Below, in pieces: positions 1-12,400 of a stretch of 64,000 bases of DNA. Under the pieces are notes generated by a model that saw only the letters and a list, made by a program, of their open reading frames with translations, was not told the origin of the DNA and searched no databases. Position numbers and translations under genes: made by a program. The stretch is from Cloeon dipterum (taxonomy: Eukaryota > Arthropoda > Insecta > Ephemeroptera > Baetidae). Each line of letters starts with the position of its first letter. Positions within the stretch are counted from its first letter, which is position 1. The stretch lies in the NCBI RefSeq assembly GCF_949628265.1, contig NC_088788.1, positions 31,978,335 through 32,042,334 on the forward strand, read 5' to 3'.

Positions 1-2151
1 AATGTTAAAGATATTACGTATAAAAAGATTATATAATAATTATACTGAAATTAAAATTTGTTTTGTTATCAAATTTATATGTTTGACTTATTCTTTTGCT
101 AAAGCAAGTTTTTACGGATTTGCCGGAAGCATTTATGTTGTGACGGCATGATCAACATAATGCCTCGATTTAATATAGTAGCTAAAAATAGAAATGACTG
201 GTTTAAATCTAATTGACTGATATTATTGCAGCATATTTCAGATAAATTTAAAAGATGATTAAAATATCCATATTTCTAGAACAATTCAAAACAAACTATG
301 GTGGTAATTCAAATGAATATAAGTAAAAATAACAGCCTTGCCCATTTAATAAGCGACATTTCCCGAATTAGAAACTCGCTTTCCAAGCGCTGCGCATTGC
401 GATGAAAGGCGGAGTTTGCAATTCGCAACAATAAAAACGTGCTCGTCAAAAGATCGTAATTCGGGCACCAATTTTGAGTCATGACGCTTACCGACGTGGG
501 CAAATACCGCGAATCCAAGAAACAAGCAGGGTCCCAGCATTTTGGGGCTCGGTTAGGGCCCGTAGCAGTCCGAGAAACACGGAAGGCAATTTCTAACTGC
601 GAGTGAGCGACGCTATAGCTGGCTGCTCTGACTGAGACTGTGTGAGAGGAACGCCACGGCCACAGAGAGCCGACAACAGCCGCAGGCGGAGCAGGTTCCC
701 GGCTGCCAACCACTCTTGCTTTTAATTAATACTTCAATTTTGCGGCGCCTTATCGGACGCACACACATGCCACCGAATTAACTGATCCAATTTCAAGTTC
801 AAAGTCGATGGAATAGCCCGCAATGGACCACCCTATCTTTCCCTGACAGATACCCAAACTCATTTTCTAAGATTCAAGAGTATTTTTTGGGCGAAGTGAG
901 TGAAAAATATTAATCAAATTTGTAAAACAGGGTCAAGGATGAGGGGCGGCAAACACGTTTTGGTCACACTGCTCCTTGCTTGACCCAAAAATGCTTACAA
1001 AGAAGTGGGTTGTTAAATGTGCACCTTTTTAATTATTTCATTGCCGCCCAATTTACGTGAGTTGAAAGGCGCGCCAATAATCGAGCATGATTATTGAAAT
1101 TAACTGGAGGATTGAATTGTTATTCATATTATTATAGAATCTTTATAGCTTAAACCTCTAAGTTGATGTTAGTGAATTTAAGCTTCTTGTAAAAATTATA
1201 AGTTAGTTAGGGCCAACATTTACATACTCCCACAAAGGAAATGCATACAATATAATTATGGCCTATTATGGTAATACAAATAAAGAAATTAAATTAAATA
1301 ATGAAATCGAAACATCAAAGCCAACATGCATCTGTTGTAGGTTTACTTGCAAGTTTAGTCTGCAAATTTCATTAGCAGATATTATTGACAAATTAATTTA
1401 ATAAAGCACGCGTAGTGAAGAAATTGTCATTTAATTTGTTGCTGTCCCATTTTTTACACCAAGAGTTACGATTTATTTCAAGAAAGCTCACAAGGGCTAA
1501 CAAAAACAGTACCATAGTCTAAAAATTGCTAATTAGAAATAGACTGTTGTTCTCTACACTCGATTTAAAAAGGATTTGGGCAATTTTTAGAGAAAAATAT
1601 GTTTCCCAATAAGTATAATTTATCAATTTTATATACATACAGCAGCCTATCTTGGTGTTAATAATTAACATTGAAATATTCATTGGATTCCTCAGTGATA
1701 AAACACCCTGTACTATTTGCAATTAATTTTCATAAAATTCAAATGATAGTCCTATAAAAATCAATCGAGAGCAAAACCAAGTATTAATACTTGGCTAACT
1801 TTTCTTTTTAATTTAATTATTCAATGCACCTCACCATGCCCTATATGATCACGGCCTCATTCATCGACAAATTTTTTTCATGTTAAGCCGCAGTGAGTTA
1901 GGTCAAACCAGGCGGAGATCGAAAAGCCAAAAATGTCAAAACCAGCCTACTGCGGTGTCAAAATTCAAAGTGGCCAACTACCAGGGCGATTTGTATTCAA
2001 GTCTAGCAGTTAAATCCACCGATTTAGTCAAATATTTTGCCTGACCAAATCTTTCCAATAAGATTCATATCGATCTGGTTTTTCTTAATCTTAACTCCTT
2101 GATTAGATGGTTCTCAGGATGAATAGAAGGAAATTGTGAGTGATACTCAGC
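1..2151. other. AT-rich intergenic DNA, no gene seen
   Basis: I find no exon-like stretch with splice signals or family similarity here. A 134-codon open frame on the minus strand near 309-713 lies in a locally GC-richer patch and matches no family I know. The right-hand end is the 3' flank of RpS4. Confidence 0.6.
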
Positions 2152-2157
2152 TTTATT
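2152..2157 (-). terminator. RpS4 polyadenylation signal
   Basis: AATAAA on the minus strand, 34 bp beyond the RpS4 stop codon, which gives the very short 3' UTR usual for ribosomal protein genes. Confidence 0.8.
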
Positions 2158-2190
2158 GACATAGGCTTACAAACAAAGGGAAGGCATTGT

Positions 2191-4592
2191 TTATGATGTT
2201 TTCGCTGCAAGCCGTTTGTCACGCTCCTCAGCAATGCTGAGCTTGACACCCTTGCCCTTAGGCAGTGACACGTACGCCTTCGTTCCCTTGCCAATAACAA
2301 AAACGTTCTTCATACTGAAAAAGACAAAATGTCAGCAGGGTGCCCTGATAAGCTCCACTTTCAATTTCTTACCGGGTGGCAAAAGTGTGTCCCTGAGAAT
2401 CCTTGACGTGAACAATGTCGAAGGATCCAGGATGCCTTTCACGGTTGATGATGGTACCCACACGTCCCAAGTTACGGCCTCCAGTGATCATGCAAAGGTT
2501 GCCTGCGAGAGAAATAATGAAAATCAATACAAGTACACACTATTAGTGAGAGCAAGAGATATGTTTTTGTTTAAAAATGTATCCCGCCTGGGTAATGCCA
2601 CAGTGAAACAACATCAAAATGACGACCATGGAAGGCTTGCTTTCTGTTGGCTTTACTTTGACTCATTGGGACTGCATGGAATCCCGACGAGCTTCGATAA
2701 AAGCCCATCAATGGTAAATATTTTCAAGATTGGAGCATTACCAGAGTCAAACTTGATGCTGTCCATGATCTTAGAGTTGGCGATTTCAAGCTGAATGGTG
2801 TCGTTGACCTTAATGATAGGGTCCGGGTATCTGATGGTGCGGCCATCATGAGTCACCAGGTAGGGAATGCCTTTGGGGCCGGTCTGCACCCTCTTCACCT
2901 TGCACAGCTTGTACTGAAAAATAAATTTTTGAATTAGCGTGATACATTTTGATATTTCATACTAAAATTTGGTGGTGTGGAAACGAATGTTTCAGCTTGG
3001 ATTGAGGAATGCAATGATAATTAGGCACTGTAACCTCACCTTAAAACTGACTTATTTCTTTCCTTCCCGTTGACGACCTCCAAGTGCAATTTAGCAATTG
3101 GTGGCGCTTTTGGGAAGGGTCTAATCTTAAATCACAAATTTTAATAATACCTTAGCTTCCTCGGAAGTGATGCGGTGGATCGTGAAACGGCCCTTCACGT
3201 CATAGATGAGGCGGAAATATTCGCCAGTCTTTTCAATGGTGACCACATCTGTAAAATAACAAAAGAAGTCAGAATGGAGTTGAAATTTAGATTTTTACCC
3301 GTACTAACATTTACAATTAAGACGTTTAAGAATTATTTAACAAATCGCACTTGATCATTAACCAATCTCAATCTAATAGAATTTACATCGCTAATAAACA
3401 ATTATCGATGGACAAACTTTAAGCTGATGCTCACCCATGAAGCCAGCAGGGTAGTTGGGGTCGGTGCGGACCTTTCCATCGACCTTGATGTGCCTCTGCA
3501 TGACGATCTTGGTCACCTCGCAGTTGGTGAGCGCGTATTTGAGCCTATTCCTCAAGAAAATAACAAGAGGAAGCGACTCGCGCAACTTGTGGGGGCCGGT
3601 GCTGGGCCTGGGGGCGTACACGCCACCCAGCTTGTCCAGCATCCATGCCTTCGGCGCGTTTAAACGCTTCAAGTGCTTTTTAGGTCCACGAGCCTGAAAA
3701 TTTAATACATTCAATCAACAAAAGTCATGTGTAACATGTTCGAGGTAAAGACAAATCCATGCTTTGAAAGCTATGGGCTCAATTGGTTCAAAAATCACCA
3801 ATGAAACTGAATGAATAGCAAGAGAAAGATGTGTGCATTAATTTTTAAGCGTATGATGCGCTTTGCTGTTGGGTAAAAATTGAATGGATGCAACCACTGC
3901 AATTTTCTCCATTGACACCCCAAACCCCAAAATAAGTAAATAAAGGCCTCTTTGTCACTTTCTTAAGTTAAAATTTAATCAAAAGTAATATTTCTAAAGC
4001 GCATCAAAGCCAAAGCCATAAATCCCGTTGTTTCAGCTTGGATTGAGGAATGCAATGATAATTAGGCACTGTAACCTCACCTTAAAACTGACTTATTTCT
4101 TTCCTTCCCGTTGACGACCTCCAAGTGCAATTTAGCAATTGGTGGCGCTTTTGGGAAGGTTGATGCTTCTTGATCAACAGTTAAAATGAGAACTAGACAC
4201 ATGTGTTTCGTGAAGCAACGCTAAACCAACAGACTCCATGCAAAACATCCCTTTTCACAAAATGTTTAGATTTAATTTAAGAATTAGGATTATTAAATCT
4301 TTGTCTGCATATAATTTCTCATTTCAAGCAATTTAGAGAGGTCCCAAAAATAGAAGGGAAGTAAGCAAAATATTCCAACCAAATTGTTTACGTAGAGAGA
4401 AGCAAGGCGTGCTTGTCATACATTTCTAAGATCGTTTATGCCTGAACTTAAAACAAAAAGTGAGCCGATATGTGCATAAATTGGAGCAAAGAACACAAGA
4501 GAATGTATTGCAGAAGGCTAATGCGCAAATATTCAATCAGTTTCATCGATGATGGAAGATTTTCAGGAGAAAATAGCTGTGGCACTCACCAT
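2191..4592 (-). CDS. RpS4: 40S ribosomal protein S4 (eS4), complete
   Basis: Structural protein of the small ribosomal subunit, cytoplasmic, eS4 family. Coding exons, 5' to 3' on the minus strand, are 4590-4592, 3435-3693, 3151-3248, 2742-2913, 2373-2502 and 2191-2314. They sum to 786 nt (261 residues), against 263 in human RPS4X. All introns are GT-AG and every phase joins correctly. The product starts [11 protein letters not shown], keeps the [13 protein letters not shown] block, the S4 RNA-binding region with KVDGKVRTD and YPAGFM, then [13 protein letters not shown], the KOW-like [10 protein letters not shown] and the C-terminal [11 protein letters not shown]. The first coding exon is only the ATG, directly followed by a GTGAGT donor; that start is required because exon 2 opens with ARGPKK and has no other ATG in place. 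Introns 1, 3 and 4 carry H/ACA snoRNA-like elements on the same strand, so the gene probably doubles as a snoRNA host. Identification is secure. Confidence 0.97.
2575..2706 (-). ncRNA. Candidate H/ACA snoRNA in RpS4 intron 4
   Basis: A 132-nt element in the 239-bp intron between coding exons 4 and 5, sense to the host. By eye it folds as hairpin-hinge-hairpin-tail. The 5' hairpin is closed by GGCTTT/AAAGCC with an inner GGGA/TCCC stem. The hinge is ACAGAA, which fits box H (ANANNA). The 3' hairpin is closed by GCCT/AGGC with an inner CCATG/TGTGG stem containing wobbles. The tail ends in ACA followed by three nucleotides. Its sequence is unrelated to the duplicated element in introns 1 and 3. 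The target uridine is not assigned and no folding program was run. Confidence 0.55.
2985..3118 (-). ncRNA. H/ACA snoRNA candidate, copy A, RpS4 intron 3
   Basis: A 134-nt element within the 237-bp intron between coding exons 3 and 4, sense to the host. The 5' hairpin closes with CCTTCCC/GGGAAGG and has an inner CCACCAA/TTGGAGG stem with one mismatch. Hinge AAAGAA fits box H. The 3' hairpin closes with TCAG/CTGA, has an inner TGAGG/CCTCA stem and ends in ACA plus three nucleotides (positions 2990-2988 for ACA). From the first closing base pair to the ACA box it is identical, 131 of 131 bases, to 4029-4159 in intron 1. Flanking DNA is unrelated, so the conserved unit matches the predicted mature RNA. 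Confidence 0.8.
4026..4159 (-). ncRNA. H/ACA snoRNA candidate, copy B, RpS4 intron 1
   Basis: Second copy of the same two-hairpin element, in the 896-bp first intron (3694-4589), again sense to the host. Closing stems, box H (AAAGAA) and the ACA box (4031-4029) are unchanged; only the three nucleotides after ACA differ from copy A. Identity stops at the edges of the predicted mature snoRNA. Confidence 0.8.
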
Positions 4593-4607
4593 TGCCGTGT
4601 ACTCGCC

Positions 4608-4615
4608 GGAGAAGG
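4608..4615 (-). promoter_or_regulatory. Probable RpS4 TOP-type transcription start
   Basis: The minus strand reads CCTTCTCC here, a C followed by pyrimidines, 15-22 bases upstream of the ATG. Ribosomal protein mRNAs normally start at such a 5' terminal oligopyrimidine tract with a very short 5' UTR. Upstream DNA to about 4720 is GC-rich with no TATA box. The start site is inferred. Confidence 0.5.
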
Positions 4616-6473
4616 TTCAACACGAAACACGAGAGAGACCGCCTGCTCGTCAAAGCGCACGCGCTGCGCGGCGCAAACAGTGGCGCAGCGATTTTTCAAG
4701 ACCCAGCTGGCGGGAAGCTAAGTACCGCGAAGTAAAGTTTAGGAAAATAATGAAGGAAAGCTCTTGGGGGTCATCGCACTATAGGATTCGCCGGATTCGC
4801 ATTCATTTTAAAGTTTAAATATTTCATTCATATCAACAGACAAATTCTTCAAGGGCTGTGTCTACTATGTCTGTGCCCATTTTATTCCTTCTATATCGAG
4901 AAAATAAAAATCTGTTACGATTTTGCTTACTTAAATCGTGTGAAGTCATATAACCGATTGAATTTTATGTCATTTAAATATTTAAAAATTCTCGATTGAT
5001 TAAATTAGGATCAGATATAGCAAAACAATATTTTATTACTATGTAATTAGCAGAAGTGGATTGTGTTTTAGTTCAGTTCAAAAATAGATAAATTGAGCAT
5101 ATTTATTTTAAATTGCAGAATACTCTTACGCTGTTAATTATACGAACAAGATAAATAAAAAACACGCTTAATTTTCAGTTCAATTTTTAATTCCACTGCT
5201 GAGTCCTACAACAGTTTTTATGGAACAATCGCAAACAATAAATTGTTGATGATTCCAATTATAACTCATAGCTTTGACGAGGACTGGAAAGACAAGGATA
5301 ATCCACTCCATTTTAATAAAAAAAAAAAATGAAATTAAATTGACACACTCAATATTCTAAAAATATCCTGGTATCATATATGCAAAGCAGAACAAAGCGC
5401 GCCAATAACCATAACAGACAATGATTGACATCGAACGAGATTGTTGCTTGCGAATTTTAAATAATAATTACTGCTAATTTATAATGTTTTGTTAGCGAAC
5501 TTTTCAATATTTTATTTGTTACTCATCATTTTAAAGATTTGGCAATTATGATCATTGAAATGAAAACTATTCTACTAAACTGCACTCAAGTAACAATTCA
5601 CAAAATGCGCTTTATATTTTTTGACGGGATTGACATGACATAACTATAAAACATCACAGACATCATTTTAATTAGTTTACCATTATATTATTCATCATGT
5701 TTCGATTCAATTTAAATTTAATAATTTCTATCTTCGGTATCTTCCTTTGATATGAAATTTTTTATATCATTTTATCAACATTTTCAGTTTTTTGGTCAAC
5801 ATCACATTACGACATTCCAATCGACAATTTTGATCAACTTTCTTTCGCGTTTTAAGTTGAAAATTTTTACCTGATTTTATCAATTAATTTTTATCTAGAG
5901 AGTGTTAAGATGGAAAAGGAAAAATTGAGATAATAAGTTAACTTTTTTTTAAATTATGTGATTAAAATTTTAACTACGCGTGCTTTTTTATTCTCTTGTA
6001 ATGTGTAGAAATACAAAAGTTTACAATATATTATAAAAATTTAAAAAAGGATTACTCAAGTTACAAAATCTTACCTTATGAAAACTGTTGCGGTAACTTT
6101 TCTACCACCTGACATGAGCAATCAATCTCAGCAACCATTTTTAAAATAAAATATTGAACTGTTGATGTGTATGGACACGCATTAAAACTCTTGAGTACAT
6201 ATTTCTGCGCTGAGTAGATGAAAATAATAAAATTGTTTTAAATAAAGAGATGTTCTTGAGTTGTTTCATCATTTACACCCAATTGGCTTGCATTATTTTG
6301 ATCAGTTCGCATTATCATTCACACGTAATTAGTTTTCTTGCTCTGACAATCATAATTACTTCATCGTTGGAGCATAATATTTTCTTTTTTGGGGAATAAA
6401 ACACTCCTAAATTAACTATTTGGAGATCAAAGAAAAAGCTTTGGTTAAAAATTGCTGGCTAGCCGGCTTGTCT
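4616..6473. other. RpS4 upstream flank and AT-rich intergenic DNA
   Basis: About 100 bp of GC-rich promoter-proximal sequence is followed by very AT-rich DNA with no supported gene. The right part contains the likely 3' UTR of the PDZ scaffold gene transcribed toward it. Confidence 0.6.
5987..5992 (-). terminator. Candidate poly(A) signal of the PDZ scaffold gene
   Basis: First minus-strand AATAAA that I find downstream of the stop at 6474, implying a 3' UTR of roughly 480-500 nt. AT-rich context makes a chance match possible. Confidence 0.35.
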
Positions 6474-9400
6474 TCATAAACGCGTGACTTCTGATTTTTC
6501 CACCAGCAACGACGTCCTAGCTTCGTTGGTTCTTTCGACGCTGCTATTGCGGCTGAGCACCGGCGGCGTGCCGCCCACCACCGGCTGCGAGTTGTAAAAG
6601 ATGCTGTCTATCGACTTCCTCTGGGCCGCGTTGCTGATGAAGTGCGAGTGCTCCTGCACCGGCGAGCCGACGGCCGCCGCCTCCAGACACTCGCAGCTCA
6701 GGCTCGACTCGAAAGTGCCACCTCCAGAGGTGACTGAAATCAGGCTCTCCGTCGACTTTGCCCCAGGAGCCTGCGAAGGCGTCGATGGCCGTTGCTGCAC
6801 CATGTAGGCCGTGCCCTGCAGCCGCTGCAGCATGTTGTACTGCTGCTGCTCGTACTGCTGCTGAAGGGCGCTCTTGTACGCAGCCTACGGAACAAACAGA
6901 TCATATTTATTATCATTTTGTAGAATTTGAGGCACAAAAAATACTTGGTCGAATGTTTCGGAAACTATGTTAAGTGATTTCCATTAACTAGAAGATTTTT
7001 CCGTAACAGCAATAATGGCATAATATTAGTTTAAAAATCAGAACCCTCTTAATTAAATTAACGCCAAAAAAGTTTACAACAAACAAATTTTCAAGGCAGC
7101 TGGAATATGAAATTAGGAATTTCTTAAATAATTTTAAAACCGTTAAAATTAACTAAAATATATGGTTGAATATCTTTTCCAAAATATTTACAATTGAATT
7201 TCTAGACCAAAGGATTTATTCTCACCAATATAAGAACTACTGAAATATTGTTCAATTTACTTTTTGCAGAGAAAAGAGGCATTCATCGTAATTCATTTTC
7301 ATTTACGCAATAAATAATTAAGTAAATATTTCAACTACTGTTGAATATTTTTTAAATCATTTAACTTTTTCAAAATTGTTCAAAATAAGTTAAATGGGTC
7401 TGTTTTAATATTTTTCAAAACCATAAATTAAATAAAACTATTAAAAATTTTGAAACATCAATAATTTCCACCAGGAAAAATTGTTGAGAACCTTGTTCTA
7501 AGGGAAAAGGAATGACCATGAGAATTGGTAAATTATTTAAAGGATTTTTCGGCAGAAAATATTAATCAAGTTAGAAATACCTTTTACAAATTGAAATAAA
7601 TGTATTTTTATCTGTGAGCGCGATAATTATGAGGACGAAAAAAAGATTTTCTTACAACTATAAAAAATTACAAAAAATCATTTTTCTAGCATTTGATTGG
7701 TGTTCATTAAATACATTAACTTAAATATATGATTGAAAATATTTAAAACCTATTAATATGCTTAGGCTGCATCCATTCATAAGCCAAAAATTTCAGCTCG
7801 TTCAACATTGAGTTTTTATCCTTTTTGCAAGGCTACTATATGCAACTATTAATATATTCATATTCCATCAAACATAATTTATCCATATTATATTTTTGAA
7901 CCGTTGGAAACCCACCTTCTGAGCTGCCTTGTTCCTGGCAGCCTGCTGCTGACTGGCGACGTCCGAGTAGCCATAGCCGAATCCGTAGCCACCGAAGGCC
8001 TTGGTGGTTAGGTTGTCCCACGACTTGGGCTTGTAGGGGCCGCCCGCGGGCGGGGTGCTGGGATGCTCGTGGTGCGGGCCGCGCTGGTTCGGCGACTTGT
8101 GCGGCTTCTTGAGCGAGGCGTTGGCCAGCTGTTGGTCCCAGTAGAGCGTGTCCGTGCTGACCGAGGTGGCGTATGAGGTGATGGTAGTGTCGTCGGCGCT
8201 GCTCAGCTCGCTGGACGCGCACGAGTGCAGGCTGCAGTGGCTGGCCGGCGCCACGCTGTACTTGCGCGCGGTGCACGCCTCCGACAGTGGCTGCCCGGGC
8301 ACCGGCTGGGACGGCATGCTCACCGAGGTCGGCAGCGGCTTCTTTGGCACTGGATTGAACTGGGTCACCGACAGCACAGCGTGGCCCACCAGAGGCACTT
8401 TGTACAGTTTTTCTCTCCAGCCTGGAAAATTCAGTTAAGCAGGACATTTTTTAAAATTGAAATTACAGAGAAAAAATATCTGAAAAGGGCCTGAAATTTG
8501 TGCTACATATTATTTTTTATTAAACGTAAAAACCGCTAAGAAACGACTTGATTTCCTATTTTTGTGGATTAAACTTCAATTTTGAATATTTAGTTATTTT
8601 TATTTTTATTGGTCCAGGTTAGCTTGTAACGGAGCAGAAATAGAAGAACACTGTTGAACTTGTTCTGAAAAGCGAAAATAACTTCTTTGTTGACACCTAA
8701 GAGGGCAAATCAAATAAAAGGCCAATATTTTTTCTTAAAGGAAGCTCAAATTCGAAAATTAAGGATTAAAAGTTATTGCCCTACGTTTGTATTAATTATT
8801 TTTTTAAAGAGTCCGATAAAATCACAAATTTGTGGTTTCTGGTTTATGCAAAACGTTGGAAATCAGATCTTGGCTTCTAAGCGTCAGATTTTCAAAAACC
8901 GCAAACCTTGATTCTCATCTCGACCTCTCTCGGTAACTAAAGGGTTTATATAATTATGGCTTTGGGCATACCTCCAATCCCCTCATCAACCTTTTCGCGC
9001 ACCCCAAATAATTATGAAAAAATTGAGTTTTTGCACCACATTAAGTGTGGCCAGAGAGTTCAATTCCACACATCTTGCATATTGCATAAATTCAAAATTA
9101 ATTAGATTTTCTAAAGAATAGCTCTAGAAAATGCTATTCAATTATTTTGGTTTCAAAAAATGCTCGTCAACTTCCAAATAACTCTAGCCAATCCATACAA
9201 AATTTTCGTTCTTCTGGTTTTTCACACAATTTTAAATTAAAAAGTCTTGCTTGCACCATTTTTATGGCATGCCCTTATTTTAGTAGCAATTAATATAGAA
9301 TCTCAACCATATAAGTGTAAAGAATTCAAATTCAGAATATCCCTGGGAAAACGATGAAAATAGAATGAATATATTTTAATGGAAATTTGATTGCTAAATA

Positions 9401-12400
9401 CCTTTTGAGTCTTTGGATTTAGGCGGCTTGGGCGGCTTCCCATGCTGTTGGCCATTTTCGTCCTTCTTGTTCTTCTTGGACTTCCTCTTTGAGCTGCCAC
9501 TGTAGGAGACGCAGCGCGGGTCGCAACAGGGGCTGGTTAGGTCATACGTGTCGGTCGAGCAGTCTTTACTGTGCTTCACACAAGGGTTGCACGAGTTGTT
9601 CTTGGAACTGTTTGAGCCTCCGTCATCCTGCGCCTCGTTGTTCGAGTTCCTCCTTTCGGCGCCATCCAACACCTCTTGCGAACTACTTGCCGAGCCACTT
9701 AGCTGTCAAAGTGCGAATTTTTAATTAGAGACCGACGCCTGCCGCGAATTAAATAACACCTCAAACGGATTTTCCACTCTGATTATTTGATGAATTATTT
9801 TCTCATTACCTGAGACGGGGGCTGCAGTTGGTAGTAAATGGGCTCTGGAAGGTGAGCCTGGTGCGGCGCAGGGACCAAGTAGAACCCTCCCGGCTGACGA
9901 TAATACACTTCGTAGGCTGTGGTGGCTTGCACCCTGCCAGCAGGTTCCGTCACCACGACGCTGGTCATCGAGTTCGAGCTGGGCCAGTCGAGGTACTCGA
10001 CGCTACCGCTGCAGCTGGCCGGAGGCACATATTTGGCCCGAGCTGGTAAGAGATATCGACAGCCGCCATCCATTGCATACTGAAACGAACAATACAAATA
10101 TTTCTTCTCTTTGCAAAAGTCAGATAACTAAAGCAGAGCACGTATTTCAAGCTACGAAAAATGGCTCTGTTGCACAAACGCTCTGCTCCTTGTCATGAAC
10201 ACATTCATTCAAAAAAAACTGTCATCCAACAACGCCCCTTATTGAATTTTCTCCTATCAGACTTTTCCAGTAGGATCCAGTGGAATGGAAAAATAATCAG
10301 ACCATCAGAGCGCGCTATGCGCTTATTATTTTCTGATTTATCGGAATGTCATTACCACAAATCAATACAATCTCGCTCGAGCAGATTGTGAATCAGCCAA
10401 GTCGAGTGGAATGTGATTTGAATATACGTACTTGATACTGAGCTGCTCTAGATAGGTCATCGGAGCTTTGCGTGGGCCAGGGGTCTGCGTGCAGCAGGGT
10501 GGTGGCCGCCCCCACGTGCGTGGCCGCTGAAGCTTTCTTCCTCGCCGGCAGACTGTGGCTCTTCCACTTGCCGGCCATCAGCTCGCGCTCCTTCAGAGTC
10601 AACCGCTCCAACTCAGCCGTCCGCTCGGTCAGCAACCTCTGCAGGGTGATGTACCGCATGTGCAGCTCAACCTGACGAGTTTCAGACATTTAATAAGGTT
10701 TCAGATATTACTCATTGTCAGCGCTAAGGTTTTTTAGAGATACAGATTCAGAACATTTATAACAATCACTTAAATAAATATTTTATTTCAGAATAAAATA
10801 AACAAAGATTGAATTTAGTCTAATTTTCCTTTTATTGAACAAAGTAGATTTTTTAAAGAATATTTTGGCTTTTTTAATATTTCTCTAAGCTATTGATTGC
10901 ATCACTACAGGAAAAACTTAGGCTAGTGACCTTCAAGCAAAACAAGGCTTTTAAAGTGTGAACGCTACTTGTCCAAACTTTCAAATTCTACAAGGGGGCT
11001 ACATGTTAAGATAAAAATCGAATAAAAAGCATTTTGTGTTGTACGAGTCCGTCAACTAACAAACGCTTTTGAAACGCATCATGTATTCTTTGTAAAACCA
11101 AGCAAGCGTGGTCAGTCAACTTGGTGTCTGACCACCGTGTAAGCCTCTTGCGCTTTTGTTTCGACCACACATTCGCAAGTGAACACCGTGTGTTAAAAGC
11201 ATTTTTAACTCTGCTGACGCAGGAATTTTAAATGTAAATGCTTTGGAAAGGGAGATAGTTGCACCATGCGGTGTCGACGGGAAGAGCGGACGACGGCGTT
11301 GGGTCTGCGCGACGAGGAATTCGCAAGGTCACATGTCAGCATTTCGCGTGTACGGCATAATTAGGCGCTCTAAAGTGCCATACCATGTCCTGCATGCCAA
11401 ACGCCGGCCGACCGACCGACGCTGAGTCATTTCGGGTGGAATTATTGTTAATAATCTTGCCATTTCGGGATGCCAACTTTTTTATGCCTCAAAATGGGCA
11501 AGCCGCAAGTCCAATTAAAGCCCTTTTTAAGGCAGTGGCAAATTAATTTAGGGAACCGCTGAATCTGAATTTCAAACAGCCGCGGATTAAAAGCAGAGTC
11601 AGCAGAATTTCACCTCAGTCGAAACGGAGACAATACGGGCTTGTCAAAATTCAATTATTCGGGCGGAGCCTCCCAGTGGGATTTATTAGAATTCATTCGA
11701 GACGCAAAAGCGTCACGCTCGCACTTTTTAACACTCTGGCAAGCAGGGGATGAGCGAGCGCGACAGAGATGAAAAGTTTTTGTCGCGGCGGCCGGCAAAC
11801 TTTTGGCTTTTGCGCATAAAAAATTAATCGAGAGGCAACGTCCGGATCGCGCTTATTTGCATTATGGAGCCGCGCGCGCGACTCTTTCATTCTGTGTGAT
11901 GTGATGCGGCCTTAATTATTGATGTTCCATTTACACAGCGACTTATTTTGTCTGAGAATGACGGCCCAGTGGCGTTTCCATGACGACTCTCTGTTCACGG
12001 CTTTATCCTGCCCTCCACGGCTAATTGGATGTCTATTGCATTCATATGGTGACACACATATATTTTTCGAACAGAGCTAGCGAGAGAAAGAATAATGAAC
12101 TCGAATAGCCACTCCTCACTTTTGTTATATAAATTAACAGAACGCTATTCAACTCTTTCTCTACACGATGGTAAATGTTTCTAATTATAAGTAATGGGTA
12201 TATACGTGCAAGGCTGTGAAATTGGACTATCGACTTCTGCGTTTCCAATGCGATTGCTTGCCATTTGAACAAGGCTTAAAACAATTTCAAACTACAAAAA
12301 TTGTCCGCAATTGTCTAAATCTGCAAAAATCCTTTGGAATAAAGCGCATGAATTTTGCTTCGCAGCCAAAACCGTGTGAAACAGACTATTAAGGAAAAAT

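Noticed and set aside
309..713. 134-codon minus-strand open frame
   Set aside because: No recognisable domain, no splice context, odd composition typical of a GC-richer patch; not supported as a gene.
3249..3434. C/D box snoRNA in RpS4 intron 2
   Set aside because: A CTGA is present but no good C box (RTGATGA) at a sensible distance and no terminal stem.
3790..3975. Possible further H/ACA snoRNA in RpS4 intron 1
   Set aside because: A convincing 5' hairpin (GGGT/ACCC with inner AATGGA/TCCATT) and an ACAGCA hinge are present on the minus strand, but the following hairpin is too short and its lower stem is only three pairs, so the second half is not credible by eye.
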